DNA of 64,000 bases from CAVQRB01 sp963715055 (GTDB lineage: Bacteria; Pseudomonadota; Alphaproteobacteria; Rhodobacterales; Rhodobacteraceae), in assembly GCA_963715055.1 (NCBI GenBank), contig CAVQRB010000002.1, positions 248,001 through 312,000 on the forward strand, read 5' to 3'. The position numbers and the translations under genes are program-made. The stretch's first letter is position 1. The number at the start of each line of letters is the position of its first letter. A model generated the notes under the pieces. It had not been told where the DNA came from, did not search any database, and saw nothing but the letters and a program-made list of their open reading frames with translations. This document shows, piece after piece, positions 17,416 to 26,021 of this stretch.

Positions 17416-17826
17416 TCAAGCCACCGACAAGACGAAGGCGATCAGAACCAGCACGCTCAGTAGCGCACCTGACCGCCATGGGGTACGCACGCCCGAGGTC
17501 TGTTCGACAGTATAGGCCGCGAAGGATGACGGCACGCCTGCCACGACCGCGATCGCGGCGGTCCCGATCTTGGCCCAGTACATCTCTTGCCAAACCCCGA
17601 AAACCGTCAGCATCGTCAGCGCGATCGCAAGTGCCAGAAAACAGCCCGCGAATACCTTGTTGATCGCCCCGAAGACCAACAGCTGGTGCGGACCGATAGG
17701 TTCTCCGCTCTTGGCCAGGATGGCCGCGTGATAATCGGCGGGGACAGGGCCAAAGGCATATTTGGCGGCCAGCGCCGTGAGGCCAAGTGCCACCAGAAGA
17801 TTCAGCAAGACAGCGGCAATCAGCAT
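17416..17826 (-). CDS. four-TM hypothetical membrane protein inside the ugp operon
   Basis: A 136-residue protein, MLIAAVLLNLLVALGLTALA at the start, with four hydrophobic segments (about residues 2-20, 45-70, 78-100, 115-135) and short polar loops (FGPVPADYHAAILAK; EQTSGVRTPWRSG). I recognise no family. It sits between ugpB and ugpA on the same strand, only 6 bases from ugpA, so it is almost certainly co-transcribed with the importer. It could be an accessory subunit or an unrelated insertion; nothing in the sequence decides. Confidence 0.7.
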   Translation of the reverse strand: MLIAAVLLNLLVALGLTALAAKYAFGPVPADYHAAILAKSGEPIGPHQLLVFGAINKVFAGCFLALAIALTMLTVFGVWQEMYWAKIGTAAIAVVAGVPSSFAAYTVEQTSGVRTPWRSGALLSVLVLIAFVLSVA

Positions 17827-17855
17827 CGGATGTCCTCGATCGTGGCAGGAACGGA

Positions 17856-17877
17856 CGCCCGGAGATCCATCCGGGCG
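17856..17877 (-). promoter_or_regulatory. intercistronic hairpin after ugpB
   Basis: A perfect 7-bp inverted repeat, CGCCCGG (17856-17862) and CCGGGCG (17871-17877), with an 8-base loop, lies between the end of ugpB and the next gene. No T-run follows on the minus strand. It probably stabilises the ugpB message or partly terminates; see the similar elements after tctC and matP. Confidence 0.6.
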
Positions 17878-17893
17878 CCCATCGCCGAACGGC

Positions 17894-19204
17894 TCAGCCG
17901 TTGGCCTGCTCGAAGCGGCGCAGCAACTGGTCGCCCCGCTCCTTGGCGCTGTCGAGCGCTTCCTGCGCCGTCTTGTCGCCGGCCCATACCGCTTCCAGCT
18001 CCTCGTCGATGATGCCGCGGATCTGGTCGAAGGATCCAAGACGCAGGCCTTTCGAATTGCCCGTAGGCTCTTTGCCCGTCATCTGCAGACCGGCGATCTC
18101 CGTGCCGGGGTTCGCGTCATAGAAGCCCTGCTCCTTGGTCAGGTCGGCGGCTGCGAAGGTGATCGGCAAATAGCCCGTATCCTGATGCCATTGCGCCTGC
18201 ACTTCGGGGCTGGAGAGGAAGGAGAGCAGGGCCGCAACGCCGGCGTATTCCTCTGGCTCTTGCCCTGCCATCACCCAGAGCGAGGCACCGCCTATGATCG
18301 TGTTCTGCGGCGCTTCGCCCACGCCGTCCCAATAGGGCAGCGGGCGGATGTCGAAGGCGAATTGCGCTTCGGCCTTGACGCCGGCATAGCCTGCCGAGCT
18401 TTCAGTGAAGAGCGCGCACTCGCCGCCACGGAAGTTGGCGCCGCCTTCATTGCGGCGTCCGGTGTAGATGAACTTGCCGTCCTTGGCCCACTGGCCCATC
18501 GCCTCAACATGCGCCACCTGCACAGGACCGTTCAGCGCCAGTTCCGTGCCGAGCCCTCCAAAGCCGTTGTCCATCGTGGCGAAAGGCACATTGTGCCAGG
18601 CGGAAAGGTTCTCGAGATGGATCCAGCTTTGCCAAGCGGTGGCCAGCGGGCAGGTGCTGCCCCCGGCCTTAAGACCGTCCAGCGCCTCGCCGACCTGCTG
18701 CCATGTGGTCAGGTCCATGTCCGGATCGAGCCCTGCGGCGGTAAAGGCGTCGCGGTTCACATAGAGCACCGGGGTCGACGAGTTGTAGGGGAAAGAGAGC
18801 ATGTCGCCTTCGGGCGTGGTGTAGTAACCCTTAACTGCGCCGACATAGGCATCGGGATCGAAATCGCCGCCCGCTTCGGTCATAACCTCGAAGACCGGCT
18901 TGATCGCGCCCTTGGCGGCCATCATCGTCGCGGTCCCGACCTCGAAGACCTGGAGAAGATGCGGCTGCTCGCCCGCCCTGAAGGCCGCGATGCCCGCGTT
19001 CAGCGTCTCCGAGTAGTTGCCCTTGTGGCTGGCGACCACGGTGTATTGATCCTGGCTTGCATTGAACTGCTCGACCTGTGCGGCCAGCAATTCGCCAAGG
19101 CGTCCGGTAAAGGCATGCCACCACTGGATCTCGGTTTCGGCATAGGCGTTCGTCGACAAGGCGACGGTCGAGGCAAGTGCCCCCAGGAATGTTCTGAACT
19201 TCAT
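17894..19204 (-). CDS. ugpB: glycerol-3-phosphate ABC transporter substrate-binding protein
   Basis: A 436-residue periplasmic protein with a signal peptide (FLGALASTVALSTNAYA) and the family opening ETEIQWWHAFTGRLGELL. Later segments LSFPYNSSTPVLYVNRDAF and GWDGV-like RPLPYWDGVGEAPQNTIIGGASLWVMAG match UgpB in order and spacing. It binds glycerol-3-phosphate or glycerophosphocholine and hands it to UgpAE. It is the first gene of the operon and is divergent from the HAD phosphatase gene across 144 bases. Confidence 0.92.
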   Translation of the reverse strand: MKFRTFLGALASTVALSTNAYAETEIQWWHAFTGRLGELLAAQVEQFNASQDQYTVVASHKGNYSETLNAGIAAFRAGEQPHLLQVFEVGTATMMAAKGAIKPVFEVMTEAGGDFDPDAYVGAVKGYYTTPEGDMLSFPYNSSTPVLYVNRDAFTAAGLDPDMDLTTWQQVGEALDGLKAGGSTCPLATAWQSWIHLENLSAWHNVPFATMDNGFGGLGTELALNGPVQVAHVEAMGQWAKDGKFIYTGRRNEGGANFRGGECALFTESSAGYAGVKAEAQFAFDIRPLPYWDGVGEAPQNTIIGGASLWVMAGQEPEEYAGVAALLSFLSSPEVQAQWHQDTGYLPITFAAADLTKEQGFYDANPGTEIAGLQMTGKEPTGNSKGLRLGSFDQIRGIIDEELEAVWAGDKTAQEALDSAKERGDQLLRRFEQANG

Positions 19205-19348
19205 GGTACCCTCCCAATTGCGGGGTTATGTCTTCGCCCGCATGCGCAAGCTAACGACAGGCGGTTTCGATTTTCAAGGAATGGTTGTTGCCGCAGCGCG
19301 GCACGTTTTCCCATGGTGCCCTGCCTAGGGCCGCGATATGACACGCCC

Positions 19349-20029
19349 ATGACAGCATTTCCTACAGTCGTTTTCGACCTCGACGGCACGCTGGTGCACA
19401 GTGCGCCGGACATCCGGGCGGCGATCAACCACGCGCTGGCGCGCAACGGGCGCAGCGAGTTAGATATGCCCACCGTCATTTCGTTCATCGGCAATGGGGT
19501 CGAGGTTTTGGTGTCACGCAGCCTCGACGCCACGGGCGGGTTCGACGAGCGGCTGCACGCCGCTACGCTCGCCGATCTGCTGGACTTCTACGAACGCCAT
19601 CCCACCACACTGACCCGTCCCTATCCGGGGGTGATCGACTGCCTCGCGCGGCTGAAGTCGAATGGCGCGCGGCTGGGCATCTGCACCAACAAGCCCGATG
19701 GGCCGGCGCGGATCGTCTGCGACCAACTGGGATTGAGCCCCTATTTCGAGCTGATTTCCGGCGCCCGTCCCGATGCGCCGAAGAAACCCGACCCGGCTCC
19801 GCTCCTGCGCTGCATCAATGACCTCGGCGGCAGGGCCGAGGCTGCGCTCTACGTAGGCGACAGTTCCGTCGATTTTCACACCGCGCGATCTGCCGGCGTC
19901 GCCTTTCGCCTCTTCGATGGTGGCTACCTGAACGAACCGCTGCCGGATCTTGACCTGCAGGCACGTTTTTCGGACTGGGATGAACTCACTCTGCCGGACC
20001 CTGCCGAGACCCACGCATCGGGCTCCTGA
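19349..20029 (+). CDS. gph: HAD-family phosphatase (phosphoglycolate phosphatase-like)
   Basis: A 226-residue HAD hydrolase. Motif I is VVFDLDGTLVHS with nucleophile Asp10 and Asp12, motif II is the Thr in GICTNKP, motif III Lys is in KKPDPAPLL, and motif IV is VGDSSVD. The helical cap insert sits after motif I, as in Gph. The usual reaction is 2-phosphoglycolate to glycolate, salvaging oxygenase or DNA-repair damage products, but other small phosphate esters are possible. It is divergent from ugpB. The start follows a short out-of-frame ATG by 11 bases. Confidence 0.8.
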   Translation: MTAFPTVVFDLDGTLVHSAPDIRAAINHALARNGRSELDMPTVISFIGNGVEVLVSRSLDATGGFDERLHAATLADLLDFYERHPTTLTRPYPGVIDCLARLKSNGARLGICTNKPDGPARIVCDQLGLSPYFELISGARPDAPKKPDPAPLLRCINDLGGRAEAALYVGDSSVDFHTARSAGVAFRLFDGGYLNEPLPDLDLQARFSDWDELTLPDPAETHASGS

Positions 20030-20143
20030 GCCGCGCCTGCGGAAGGCACGCGCGCGGCAGGCACCCCTTGCACATCCGCGACAAACGCGGTCTGCTCCGA
20101 TGCCGACACAGGACGCAGATGCAGACGAGCCAAGGATACCGCG

Positions 20144-21064
20144 ATGGTCCAGACCTCCCACTCAACCCATGACGCCTCCGAAGACGCGCGCAACCGCGAT
20201 ATCCTTATCTACGTGAACGGCGAGATCGTTCACCGCGACGCAGCCAGGGTCTCGGTCTATGACAGCGGCTTCATGCTGGGTGACGGCATGTGGGAGGGGA
20301 TGCGGCTCTATGATGGCACTTGGGCCTTCTTCGACGAGCACATGGACCGCTTCTTCAATTCCTGCAAGGCGGTGTCGCTGGACGTCGGTATGGACAAGGC
20401 CGGCATCCTCGACGCGCTCACCCGGACGGCGCAGGCCAATGGCATGACGACCGACGTGCACTGCCGCCTGATGCTGACCCGCGGCATCAAGGACAAGCCC
20501 TTCCAGCACCCCAGGCTCAGCCGCTCCGGTCCCACGATGGTCATCATCATGGAGCATTCCAAACCCGCACCGGAACTGCAATCGCGCGGCATTCGTCTTG
20601 CCACGGTGCCGCAGGTGCGCGGCCTGCCGATGAGCCAGGACGCCAAATACAACAGCCACTCCAAGCTGAATTGCGTCATCGCCTGCCTTCAGGCCGAGCA
20701 GGCGGGTGCCGATGAGGCGCTGATGCTCGACCCGCATGGCTTCGTGAACACCACCAACGCCTGCAACTTCTTCATCGTGCGGCGCGGCGAGGTCTGGACC
20801 TCCACGGGGGACTACTGCATGAACGGTGTGACGCGCCAGAAGGTGATCGATCTCTGCCGCACCAACGACATTCCGGTCTTCGAGAAGAATTTCTCCCTCT
20901 ACGAAGCCTATGGCGCGGAGGAAGCCTTTCTCACCGGCACCTTCGGTGCGCAGACGCCCGTGGCGGAAATCGACGGCAAGCGCATCGGTGACGGCTCAAG
21001 GCCTGTCACCCAGAGGATTCGCAAGCTTTACAAGGACTTGATCGAGGCGCATACGGCGCGCTGA
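20144..21064 (+). CDS. class IV PLP aminotransferase (BCAT/D-amino-acid transaminase-like)
   Basis: A 306-residue fold-type IV aminotransferase. The N-terminus carries IYVNGEIVHRDAARVSVYDSGFMLGDGMWEGMR, the typical start of this family. The Schiff-base lysine is probably Lys168 in SQDAKYNSHSKLN, and the phosphate-binding loop is VNTTNACNFF, with GVTRQKVIDL near the C-terminus. It could be a branched-chain or a D-amino-acid aminotransferase; the 18-residue N-terminal extension is unusual. AAGGA lies upstream of the ATG. It ends 11 bases from the convergent GntR gene. Confidence 0.82.
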   Translation: MVQTSHSTHDASEDARNRDILIYVNGEIVHRDAARVSVYDSGFMLGDGMWEGMRLYDGTWAFFDEHMDRFFNSCKAVSLDVGMDKAGILDALTRTAQANGMTTDVHCRLMLTRGIKDKPFQHPRLSRSGPTMVIIMEHSKPAPELQSRGIRLATVPQVRGLPMSQDAKYNSHSKLNCVIACLQAEQAGADEALMLDPHGFVNTTNACNFFIVRRGEVWTSTGDYCMNGVTRQKVIDLCRTNDIPVFEKNFSLYEAYGAEEAFLTGTFGAQTPVAEIDGKRIGDGSRPVTQRIRKLYKDLIEAHTAR

Positions 21065-21075
21065 GTGCCGCGCGG

Positions 21076-21723
21076 TCAGGATTCCAGGCTCGCCATCAAC
21101 TGGTGGAATTTCTCCCCCTGCACCGCCACGTGCCCGCGCAGCACGGTCGAGGCCGCCTCGCCGTCGCCCGCCTCCAGAGCCTCCAGAATCCGGCGATGTT
21201 CCGCCAGCGACTGCTCCATGCGGCCGCGGAACCGCAACTGAACCCGGCGGTAAGGCTTCAGGCGGTTCTGAAGACGCATCGCCTCCTTTTCGAGATACCC
21301 GTTGGCGGCGCCGCGGTAGATCTCGCGGTGAAAGGTTTCATTCTCGGCATAATAGGTCGCGACATCCGCGGCCTCTACCGCTGCCTGGCAGCGTCGGTCC
21401 GCTTCCCGAAGCCGCGCGAGGCCTGGCTCACTTATCCGCGAAGCCGCAAGCCGCCCGCAGCTGGCTTCGAGCTCGGCCATGGTCTCGAACATTTCCAGCA
21501 ATTCAACCGGTCCCGGCTGTCGGACGAAGACGCCACGGCGCGGAATCTGCTCGGCCATGCCGGACATCACAAGCCGCTGCAATGCCTCGCGCACAGGCGT
21601 GCGGGACACCTTGAAATGCTCCGCCAGCTTGATCTCGTCCAGACGCTCGCCGTCCTTGTAGGCGCCGGTGAAAACCAGTTCCTCAAGCGATTCCGAAATC
21701 CAGTCTGCGAGCCTGACATCCAT
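21076..21723 (-). CDS. matR: GntR-family (FCD) regulator, probable malonate regulator
   Basis: A 215-residue GntR/FadR-family repressor. The winged helix spans about residues 10-70 (DEIKLAEHFKVSRTPVREALQRLVMSGMAEQIPRRGVFV). The FCD ligand domain follows, with metal-binding histidines likely in NETFHREIY and EHRRILEALEAGD. It is divergent from the malonate TRAP operon across 135 bases, and a GntR-type palindrome lies in that gap. In Rhizobium and Sinorhizobium a GntR protein in the same position controls malonate genes. The symbol is by analogy. Confidence 0.82.
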   Translation of the reverse strand: MDVRLADWISESLEELVFTGAYKDGERLDEIKLAEHFKVSRTPVREALQRLVMSGMAEQIPRRGVFVRQPGPVELLEMFETMAELEASCGRLAASRISEPGLARLREADRRCQAAVEAADVATYYAENETFHREIYRGAANGYLEKEAMRLQNRLKPYRRVQLRFRGRMEQSLAEHRRILEALEAGDGEAASTVLRGHVAVQGEKFHQLMASLES

Positions 21724-21764
21724 TCGAAATCGATAGCAGGCCGCCTCCTTGCGTGCAAGAAGCG

Positions 21765-21784
21765 ACTTCTTGTATACAAAAAGT
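21765..21784. promoter_or_regulatory. GntR/FCD-type operator (TTGTATACAA core)
   Basis: A perfect 10-bp palindrome TTGTATACAA (21770-21779) sits in a 20-bp imperfect palindrome with one mismatched pair. It fits the T-N-G-T-N-N-N-A-C-N-A type consensus of FadR-subfamily GntR operators. It lies between the GntR gene start (21723) and matP (21859), so the likely binder is the adjacent regulator, acting on both promoters. Confidence 0.75.
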
Positions 21785-21858
21785 TTGACGGTGGATGCAC
21801 GTTATGAGATTGAGAAGGATCGGCGCAGATTCGACCGCGCCAGAAACGGGAGGAATTC

Positions 21859-22845
21859 ATGACGTTCACTTTTCTGAAAACCGCGACCGCCGTGGCCCTG
21901 ATGGGGCTGGGGTCGATCGCATCCGCCACCGAACTGCGCCTGTCGCACCAGTGGTCCGACAACGACGTCCGTCACAAGGTCGCCCAGATTGTCGCCGATG
22001 AAGTCGCCGCCGCCGGCGTCGACCTCGAGATCAAGATCTTCCCGACGGAATCGCTCTTCAAGGCGCGCGAGCAGTACACGCCTCTGTCGCGCGGCCAGCT
22101 CGACATGACCGTCCTGCCGCTCAGCTATGCAGGCGGCCAGCAACCGGCCTACAATCTCACCCTGATGCCGGGCCTCGTCAAGAACCACGACCACGCCGCC
22201 CGTCTCAGCGCCAGCCCCTTCATGGAAGCGCTGGAAACGAAGATGGCCGAGGACGACGTGATGGTGCTGGTACACGGCTACCTCGCCGGTGGCTTCGCCG
22301 CCAAGGACGGCTGCATCCGCAAGCCCGCAGATGTTGCAGGCATGCAGACCCGCGCGGCCGGAAAGTCCTTCGAGCAGATGCTCGCCGGTGCCGGTGCCTC
22401 CATTGCCTCGATGGCCTCCTCGGAAGTCTATAACGCCATGCAGTCCGGCGTTCTCGATGCGGTGAACACATCTTCTTCGTCCTTCGTGTCCTTCCGCCTC
22501 TACGAGCAGGTCGCCTGCTACACACCTGCTGGCGAATATGCCCTGTGGTTCATGTACCAGCCGCTGCTGATGAACAAATCGACCTTCGACGGGCTGAGCC
22601 CCGAGCAGCAGGCCGCCCTTGTCGCGGCGGGTGAAAAAGCCGAAGCCTTCTACCTCGACGAAGCCAAGAAAGAAGACGCGGCATCTGTCGAGGTTTTCAG
22701 GAACGCCAATGTGGAAATCGCCGACATGACCGAGGAAGATTTCAACGAATGGCTGGCCCTTGCCAAGGAAACATCCTTCAAGGCCTTCGTGGAAGAGCTT
22801 CCCGATGGACAGGCGCTGCTCGACATGGCGCTGTCGGTCGAATAA
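21859..22845 (+). CDS. matP: malonate TRAP transporter periplasmic binding protein (DctP family)
   Basis: A 328-residue protein with a signal peptide (FLKTATAVALMGLGSIASA) and the DctP opening ELRLSHQWSDNDVRHK. The ligand-binding arginine region reads GMQTRAAGKSFEQM and the following SSEVYNAMQSGVLDAVNTS is conserved in DctP. GGGAGG precedes the start. With the DctQ and DctM genes and matA/matB behind it, the substrate is most likely malonate. A GC hairpin follows the gene. Confidence 0.88.
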   Translation: MTFTFLKTATAVALMGLGSIASATELRLSHQWSDNDVRHKVAQIVADEVAAAGVDLEIKIFPTESLFKAREQYTPLSRGQLDMTVLPLSYAGGQQPAYNLTLMPGLVKNHDHAARLSASPFMEALETKMAEDDVMVLVHGYLAGGFAAKDGCIRKPADVAGMQTRAAGKSFEQMLAGAGASIASMASSEVYNAMQSGVLDAVNTSSSSFVSFRLYEQVACYTPAGEYALWFMYQPLLMNKSTFDGLSPEQQAALVAAGEKAEAFYLDEAKKEDAASVEVFRNANVEIADMTEEDFNEWLALAKETSFKAFVEELPDGQALLDMALSVE

Positions 22846-22855
22846 CGACGCCTTT

Positions 22856-22881
22856 CGCGGGCGGCATCCGCGCCGCCCGCG
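22856..22881 (+). promoter_or_regulatory. intercistronic hairpin after matP
   Basis: A perfect 10-bp-stem inverted repeat, CGCGGGCGGC (22856-22865) and GCCGCCCGCG (22872-22881), with a 6-base loop, starts 10 bases after the matP stop. No T-run follows. The likely role is mRNA protection or partial termination to give more binding protein than permease. Confidence 0.7.
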
Positions 22882-22909
22882 CTCCAACTCCTACTGACGA
22901 GGCACGCAG

Positions 22910-23458
22910 ATGGCGACACAGTTGAATACGGCGCCGGCGCGGACCGGAGGCAATCCCTTCCTAAAGGTGGTCAACTCGGTCTCGACGGTCGCAGGCTGGT
23001 TCGCCGCCGCGATGATCGTGGCCTCGGTCTTCATCACCTGCCAGATGATCTTCGTGCGATTCGTGCTGAACGGCTCGACCGTCTGGCAGACCGAAGCGGT
23101 GATCTACCTCATGGTCGCATCGACCCTCATCGGCCTGCCTTACGTCCAGCGGATGCGCGGCCACGTGAATGTCGACCTCATCCCGCTCGCCCTGCCGATG
23201 AAGGCGCGCTACTGGATGGCCATCCTCACGCTCGGGCTCTCCATCGCCATCGTCACGACGCTCTTCTGGTACGGCTTCGAATTCTGGCATTTCGCCTTCG
23301 AGCGCAACTGGAAATCCGAAACCGTCTGGGCCGTGCGGCTCTGGATCCCCTACCTCGCCATACCGGTGGGCTTCGGCCTTCTGCTGTTGCAACTCGTCGC
23401 CGACTTCGTGGCCCTTGTCACCGGCGTCGACAAACCCTTCGGTCTGGAGGCCAAGTAA
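22910..23458 (+). CDS. matQ: TRAP transporter small permease (DctQ family)
   Basis: A 182-residue four-TM protein: helix one around GWFAAAMIVASVFITCQMIF, then the DctQ-conserved region VWQTEAVIYLMVASTLIGLPYVQRMRGHVNVDL, with the E-x7-W-like spacing and R-G-H-V motif typical of DctQ, and a last helix LAIPVGFGLLLLQLVADFV. It pairs with DctM in the inner membrane. The stop overlaps the next start by one base (TAATG). Confidence 0.9.
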   Translation: MATQLNTAPARTGGNPFLKVVNSVSTVAGWFAAAMIVASVFITCQMIFVRFVLNGSTVWQTEAVIYLMVASTLIGLPYVQRMRGHVNVDLIPLALPMKARYWMAILTLGLSIAIVTTLFWYGFEFWHFAFERNWKSETVWAVRLWIPYLAIPVGFGLLLLQLVADFVALVTGVDKPFGLEAK

Positions 23459-24774
23459 TGGATCCGCTTCTTCTCGGTGCGATCGTCGCCGTCGCCACCA
23501 TTCTGGTGCTTTTCTCCGGCGTGTCCGTGGCCCTCGGCCTGCTGATCGTCTCCGCCGGTTTCCTGATCGTCTTTGACGGCATGCGCTCGCTGGAACTGCT
23601 GCCGGAAATCATGTTCGGCAAGCTCAATTCCTTCGCGCTTCTGTCGATCCCGATGTTCATCATCATGGGCGCCTCGATCGCTTCGACACGGGCAGGCGCC
23701 GACCTCTACGAGGCGCTCGAACGCTGGCTGACCCGCGTGCCGGGCGGCCTCGTGATCTCGAACCTCGGCGCCTGTGCGCTCTTCTCGGCGATGTCCGGCT
23801 CGTCTCCCGCCACCTGTGCGGCCATCGGCAAGATGGGCATCCCGGAGATGCGCAAGCGCGGCTACCCCGATGCGGTCGCCGCAGGCTCCATCGCCGCTGG
23901 CGGCACGCTCGGCATCCTGATCCCGCCCTCGGTCACGATGATCGTCTACGGCATCGCCACGGAAACCTCGATCGGAAGGCTCTTTCTCGCGGGCGTTATC
24001 CCGGGACTTCTCCTGGTGGCGCTCTTCATGGCCTGGTCGCTCTACTCGACATGGAAGTCGGGCGATCCCAACTTGCTCAGCGCCAGCAGCTACACCTGGA
24101 AAGAGAAGTTCGAGATCCTGCCGCGCGTCCTGCCCTTCCTCGCGATCATCGTCGGCGTGCTTTATGCCATGTACGGCGGTATCGCGACGCCATCGGAAAC
24201 CGCCGCGGTCGGTGCGCTGATGTGCCTGCTGATTGCCATGGTGATCTACAAGCTCTGGAACCCGCGCGACCTCTGGGTCGTGCTGCGCGACAGCACCCGC
24301 GAAAGCGTCATGATCCTCTTCATCATCGCCGCCGCCGGGGTCTTCTCCTACATGCTCTCCAGCCTCTTCATCACCCAGTCCATCGCCGAATGGATCGGCA
24401 CGCTCGACGTCAACCGCTGGGTACTGATGGGCGTCGTCAACGTCTTTTTGCTGGTCGCGGGTTTCTTCCTGCCGCCCGTCGCGGTGATCCTGATGGCGGC
24501 CCCGATCCTGATGCCGATCATCCTGACCGCCGGCTTCGATCCGATCTGGTTCGCGGTGATCCTGACGATCAACATGGAAATCGGGCTGATCTCGCCGCCC
24601 GTGGGCCTCAACCTCTACGTCATCAACGGAATCGCGCCGGACATCTCGCTGAAAACCATCCTGCTCGGCTCACTGCCATACGTGGCTTGCATGGTGATCG
24701 CCATCGTCATCCTGTGCGTCTTTCCCGGCCTCGCCACCTGGCTGCCAGATGTCGTCATGGGCCCCATGGTATGA
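23458..24774 (+). CDS. matM: TRAP transporter large permease (DctM family)
   Basis: A 438-residue polytopic membrane protein of about twelve spans. Conserved DctM segments are MRSLELLPEIMFGKLNSFALLSIPMF near residue 40-65, SGSSPATCAAIGKMGIPEM, AAGGTLGILIPPSVTMIVYG and the C-terminal ISPPVGLNLYVINGI. It is the sodium-coupled channel subunit. Its stop overlaps matA by four bases (ATGA). Confidence 0.93.
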   Translation: MDPLLLGAIVAVATILVLFSGVSVALGLLIVSAGFLIVFDGMRSLELLPEIMFGKLNSFALLSIPMFIIMGASIASTRAGADLYEALERWLTRVPGGLVISNLGACALFSAMSGSSPATCAAIGKMGIPEMRKRGYPDAVAAGSIAAGGTLGILIPPSVTMIVYGIATETSIGRLFLAGVIPGLLLVALFMAWSLYSTWKSGDPNLLSASSYTWKEKFEILPRVLPFLAIIVGVLYAMYGGIATPSETAAVGALMCLLIAMVIYKLWNPRDLWVVLRDSTRESVMILFIIAAAGVFSYMLSSLFITQSIAEWIGTLDVNRWVLMGVVNVFLLVAGFFLPPVAVILMAAPILMPIILTAGFDPIWFAVILTINMEIGLISPPVGLNLYVINGIAPDISLKTILLGSLPYVACMVIAIVILCVFPGLATWLPDVVMGPMV

Positions 24775-26021
24775 GTTTCTTCGGCGATCTGATATCCACC
24801 GTTTTCGAGCGGCAGTATTGGACCGCCCTTGTCGGCGAAACCGACAAACGCCCGGTCAGCGAACTTTGCGAGGACCTGCTCGGAAATCACGGTGAGGTCT
24901 CGGGGAGCACGCTGGCGCATATGCTGCTCGACCGGTATTCAAGGATGAGCCGGGCGGAGAAAATGAACTTCTTCCGCTACATGGCCAAGGGCCTTGAGAT
25001 CGTGCCCAACGACGTGATCCGCACGCTGAATGAATACCAGACGGCGCCGTCGAAACAGACATACAGCGCTTTCGCCAAGGCCGCCGAACCGCGACGCCAG
25101 GAACTGGCGCGCCGTCTCAACCAGGTGCCGGGCGCCACCGCGCAATTGGTGGGCATACGCAAGGATTTGCTGGAACTGATGCGCGACGACCCGGAGCTCG
25201 CGCCGGTGGACGTGGATTTCCGGCATCTCTTCTCGTCCTGGTTCAACCGCGGCTTTCTGGTGCTGCGTCCGCTGAACTGGGACAGCCCGGCGAACATTCT
25301 TGAAAAGATCATCGCCTATGAGGCGGTGCACGCCATCGACAGCTGGGACGACCTGCGGCGGCGGCTGCAACCGGCGGACCGGCGCTGCTTTGGCTTCTTC
25401 CACCCGGCGATGGCGGATGAGCCGCTGATCTTCGTCGAGGTGGCGCTGACCCGCGGCGTGCCGAACTCCGTGCAGGGCCTGTTGGCGGAGGACCGTGCCA
25501 CGATCCGCGCGGAGGATGCCAATACCGCCGTTTTCTATTCCATCTCGAACTGCCAGGCAGGGCTTGCGGGCATTTCCTTCGGCAATTCGCTGATCAAGCA
25601 GGTTGCCGCCGATCTCTCGCGTGACCTGCCAGGCCTGAAGACCTTCGTGACCCTCTCACCGATCCCAGGCCTCAACACCTGGCTTTCGACGGCGAAGATC
25701 GGCAAGCTCGGCGAGGGCAAGGACCGCGCGCTGGCCGCCCACTACCTGCTCGAGGCCAAGCGCCCCGATGGCACGCCCTTCGATCCGGTAGCACGGTTCC
25801 ACCTCGGCAACGGCGCCCTCGTACATGCGGTGCATGCGGATGCCGACACCTCCGAGAACGGTCTTCGCCAATCCAACGGGGCGATGGTGAACTATCTCTA
25901 CAACCTCTCGCAAATCGCACAGAACCATGAGAAATTCGTGACCGACAAGACCGTGGTGGCCTCCTCGGAGGTGCGCAGCCTGAGCGCTTCGGTGGCCCCC
26001 AAGAAAACTGGAGACAAGTGA
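24771..26021 (+). CDS. matA: malonyl-CoA decarboxylase
   Basis: A 416-residue malonyl-CoA decarboxylase (MCD family): malonyl-CoA to acetyl-CoA plus CO2. The N-terminal helical part (LGNHGEVSGSTLAHMLLDRY) is followed by the GNAT-like catalytic part with AVFYSISNCQAGLAGISFGNSLIKQV, LKTFVTLSPIPGLNTWL and the conserved FHLGNGALVHAVHADAD near the C-terminus, holding the expected Ser and His residues. The start is fixed by the ATGA overlap with matM. MatB behind it supplies the malonyl-CoA. Confidence 0.93.
   Translation: MSFFGDLISTVFERQYWTALVGETDKRPVSELCEDLLGNHGEVSGSTLAHMLLDRYSRMSRAEKMNFFRYMAKGLEIVPNDVIRTLNEYQTAPSKQTYSAFAKAAEPRRQELARRLNQVPGATAQLVGIRKDLLELMRDDPELAPVDVDFRHLFSSWFNRGFLVLRPLNWDSPANILEKIIAYEAVHAIDSWDDLRRRLQPADRRCFGFFHPAMADEPLIFVEVALTRGVPNSVQGLLAEDRATIRAEDANTAVFYSISNCQAGLAGISFGNSLIKQVAADLSRDLPGLKTFVTLSPIPGLNTWLSTAKIGKLGEGKDRALAAHYLLEAKRPDGTPFDPVARFHLGNGALVHAVHADADTSENGLRQSNGAMVNYLYNLSQIAQNHEKFVTDKTVVASSEVRSLSASVAPKKTGDK

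Noticed and set aside
24051..26021. Longer reading of malonyl-CoA decarboxylase starting inside the DctM gene
   Set aside because: The part before 24771 is a shadow of DctM in another frame; the ATGA overlap and family length fix the real start.
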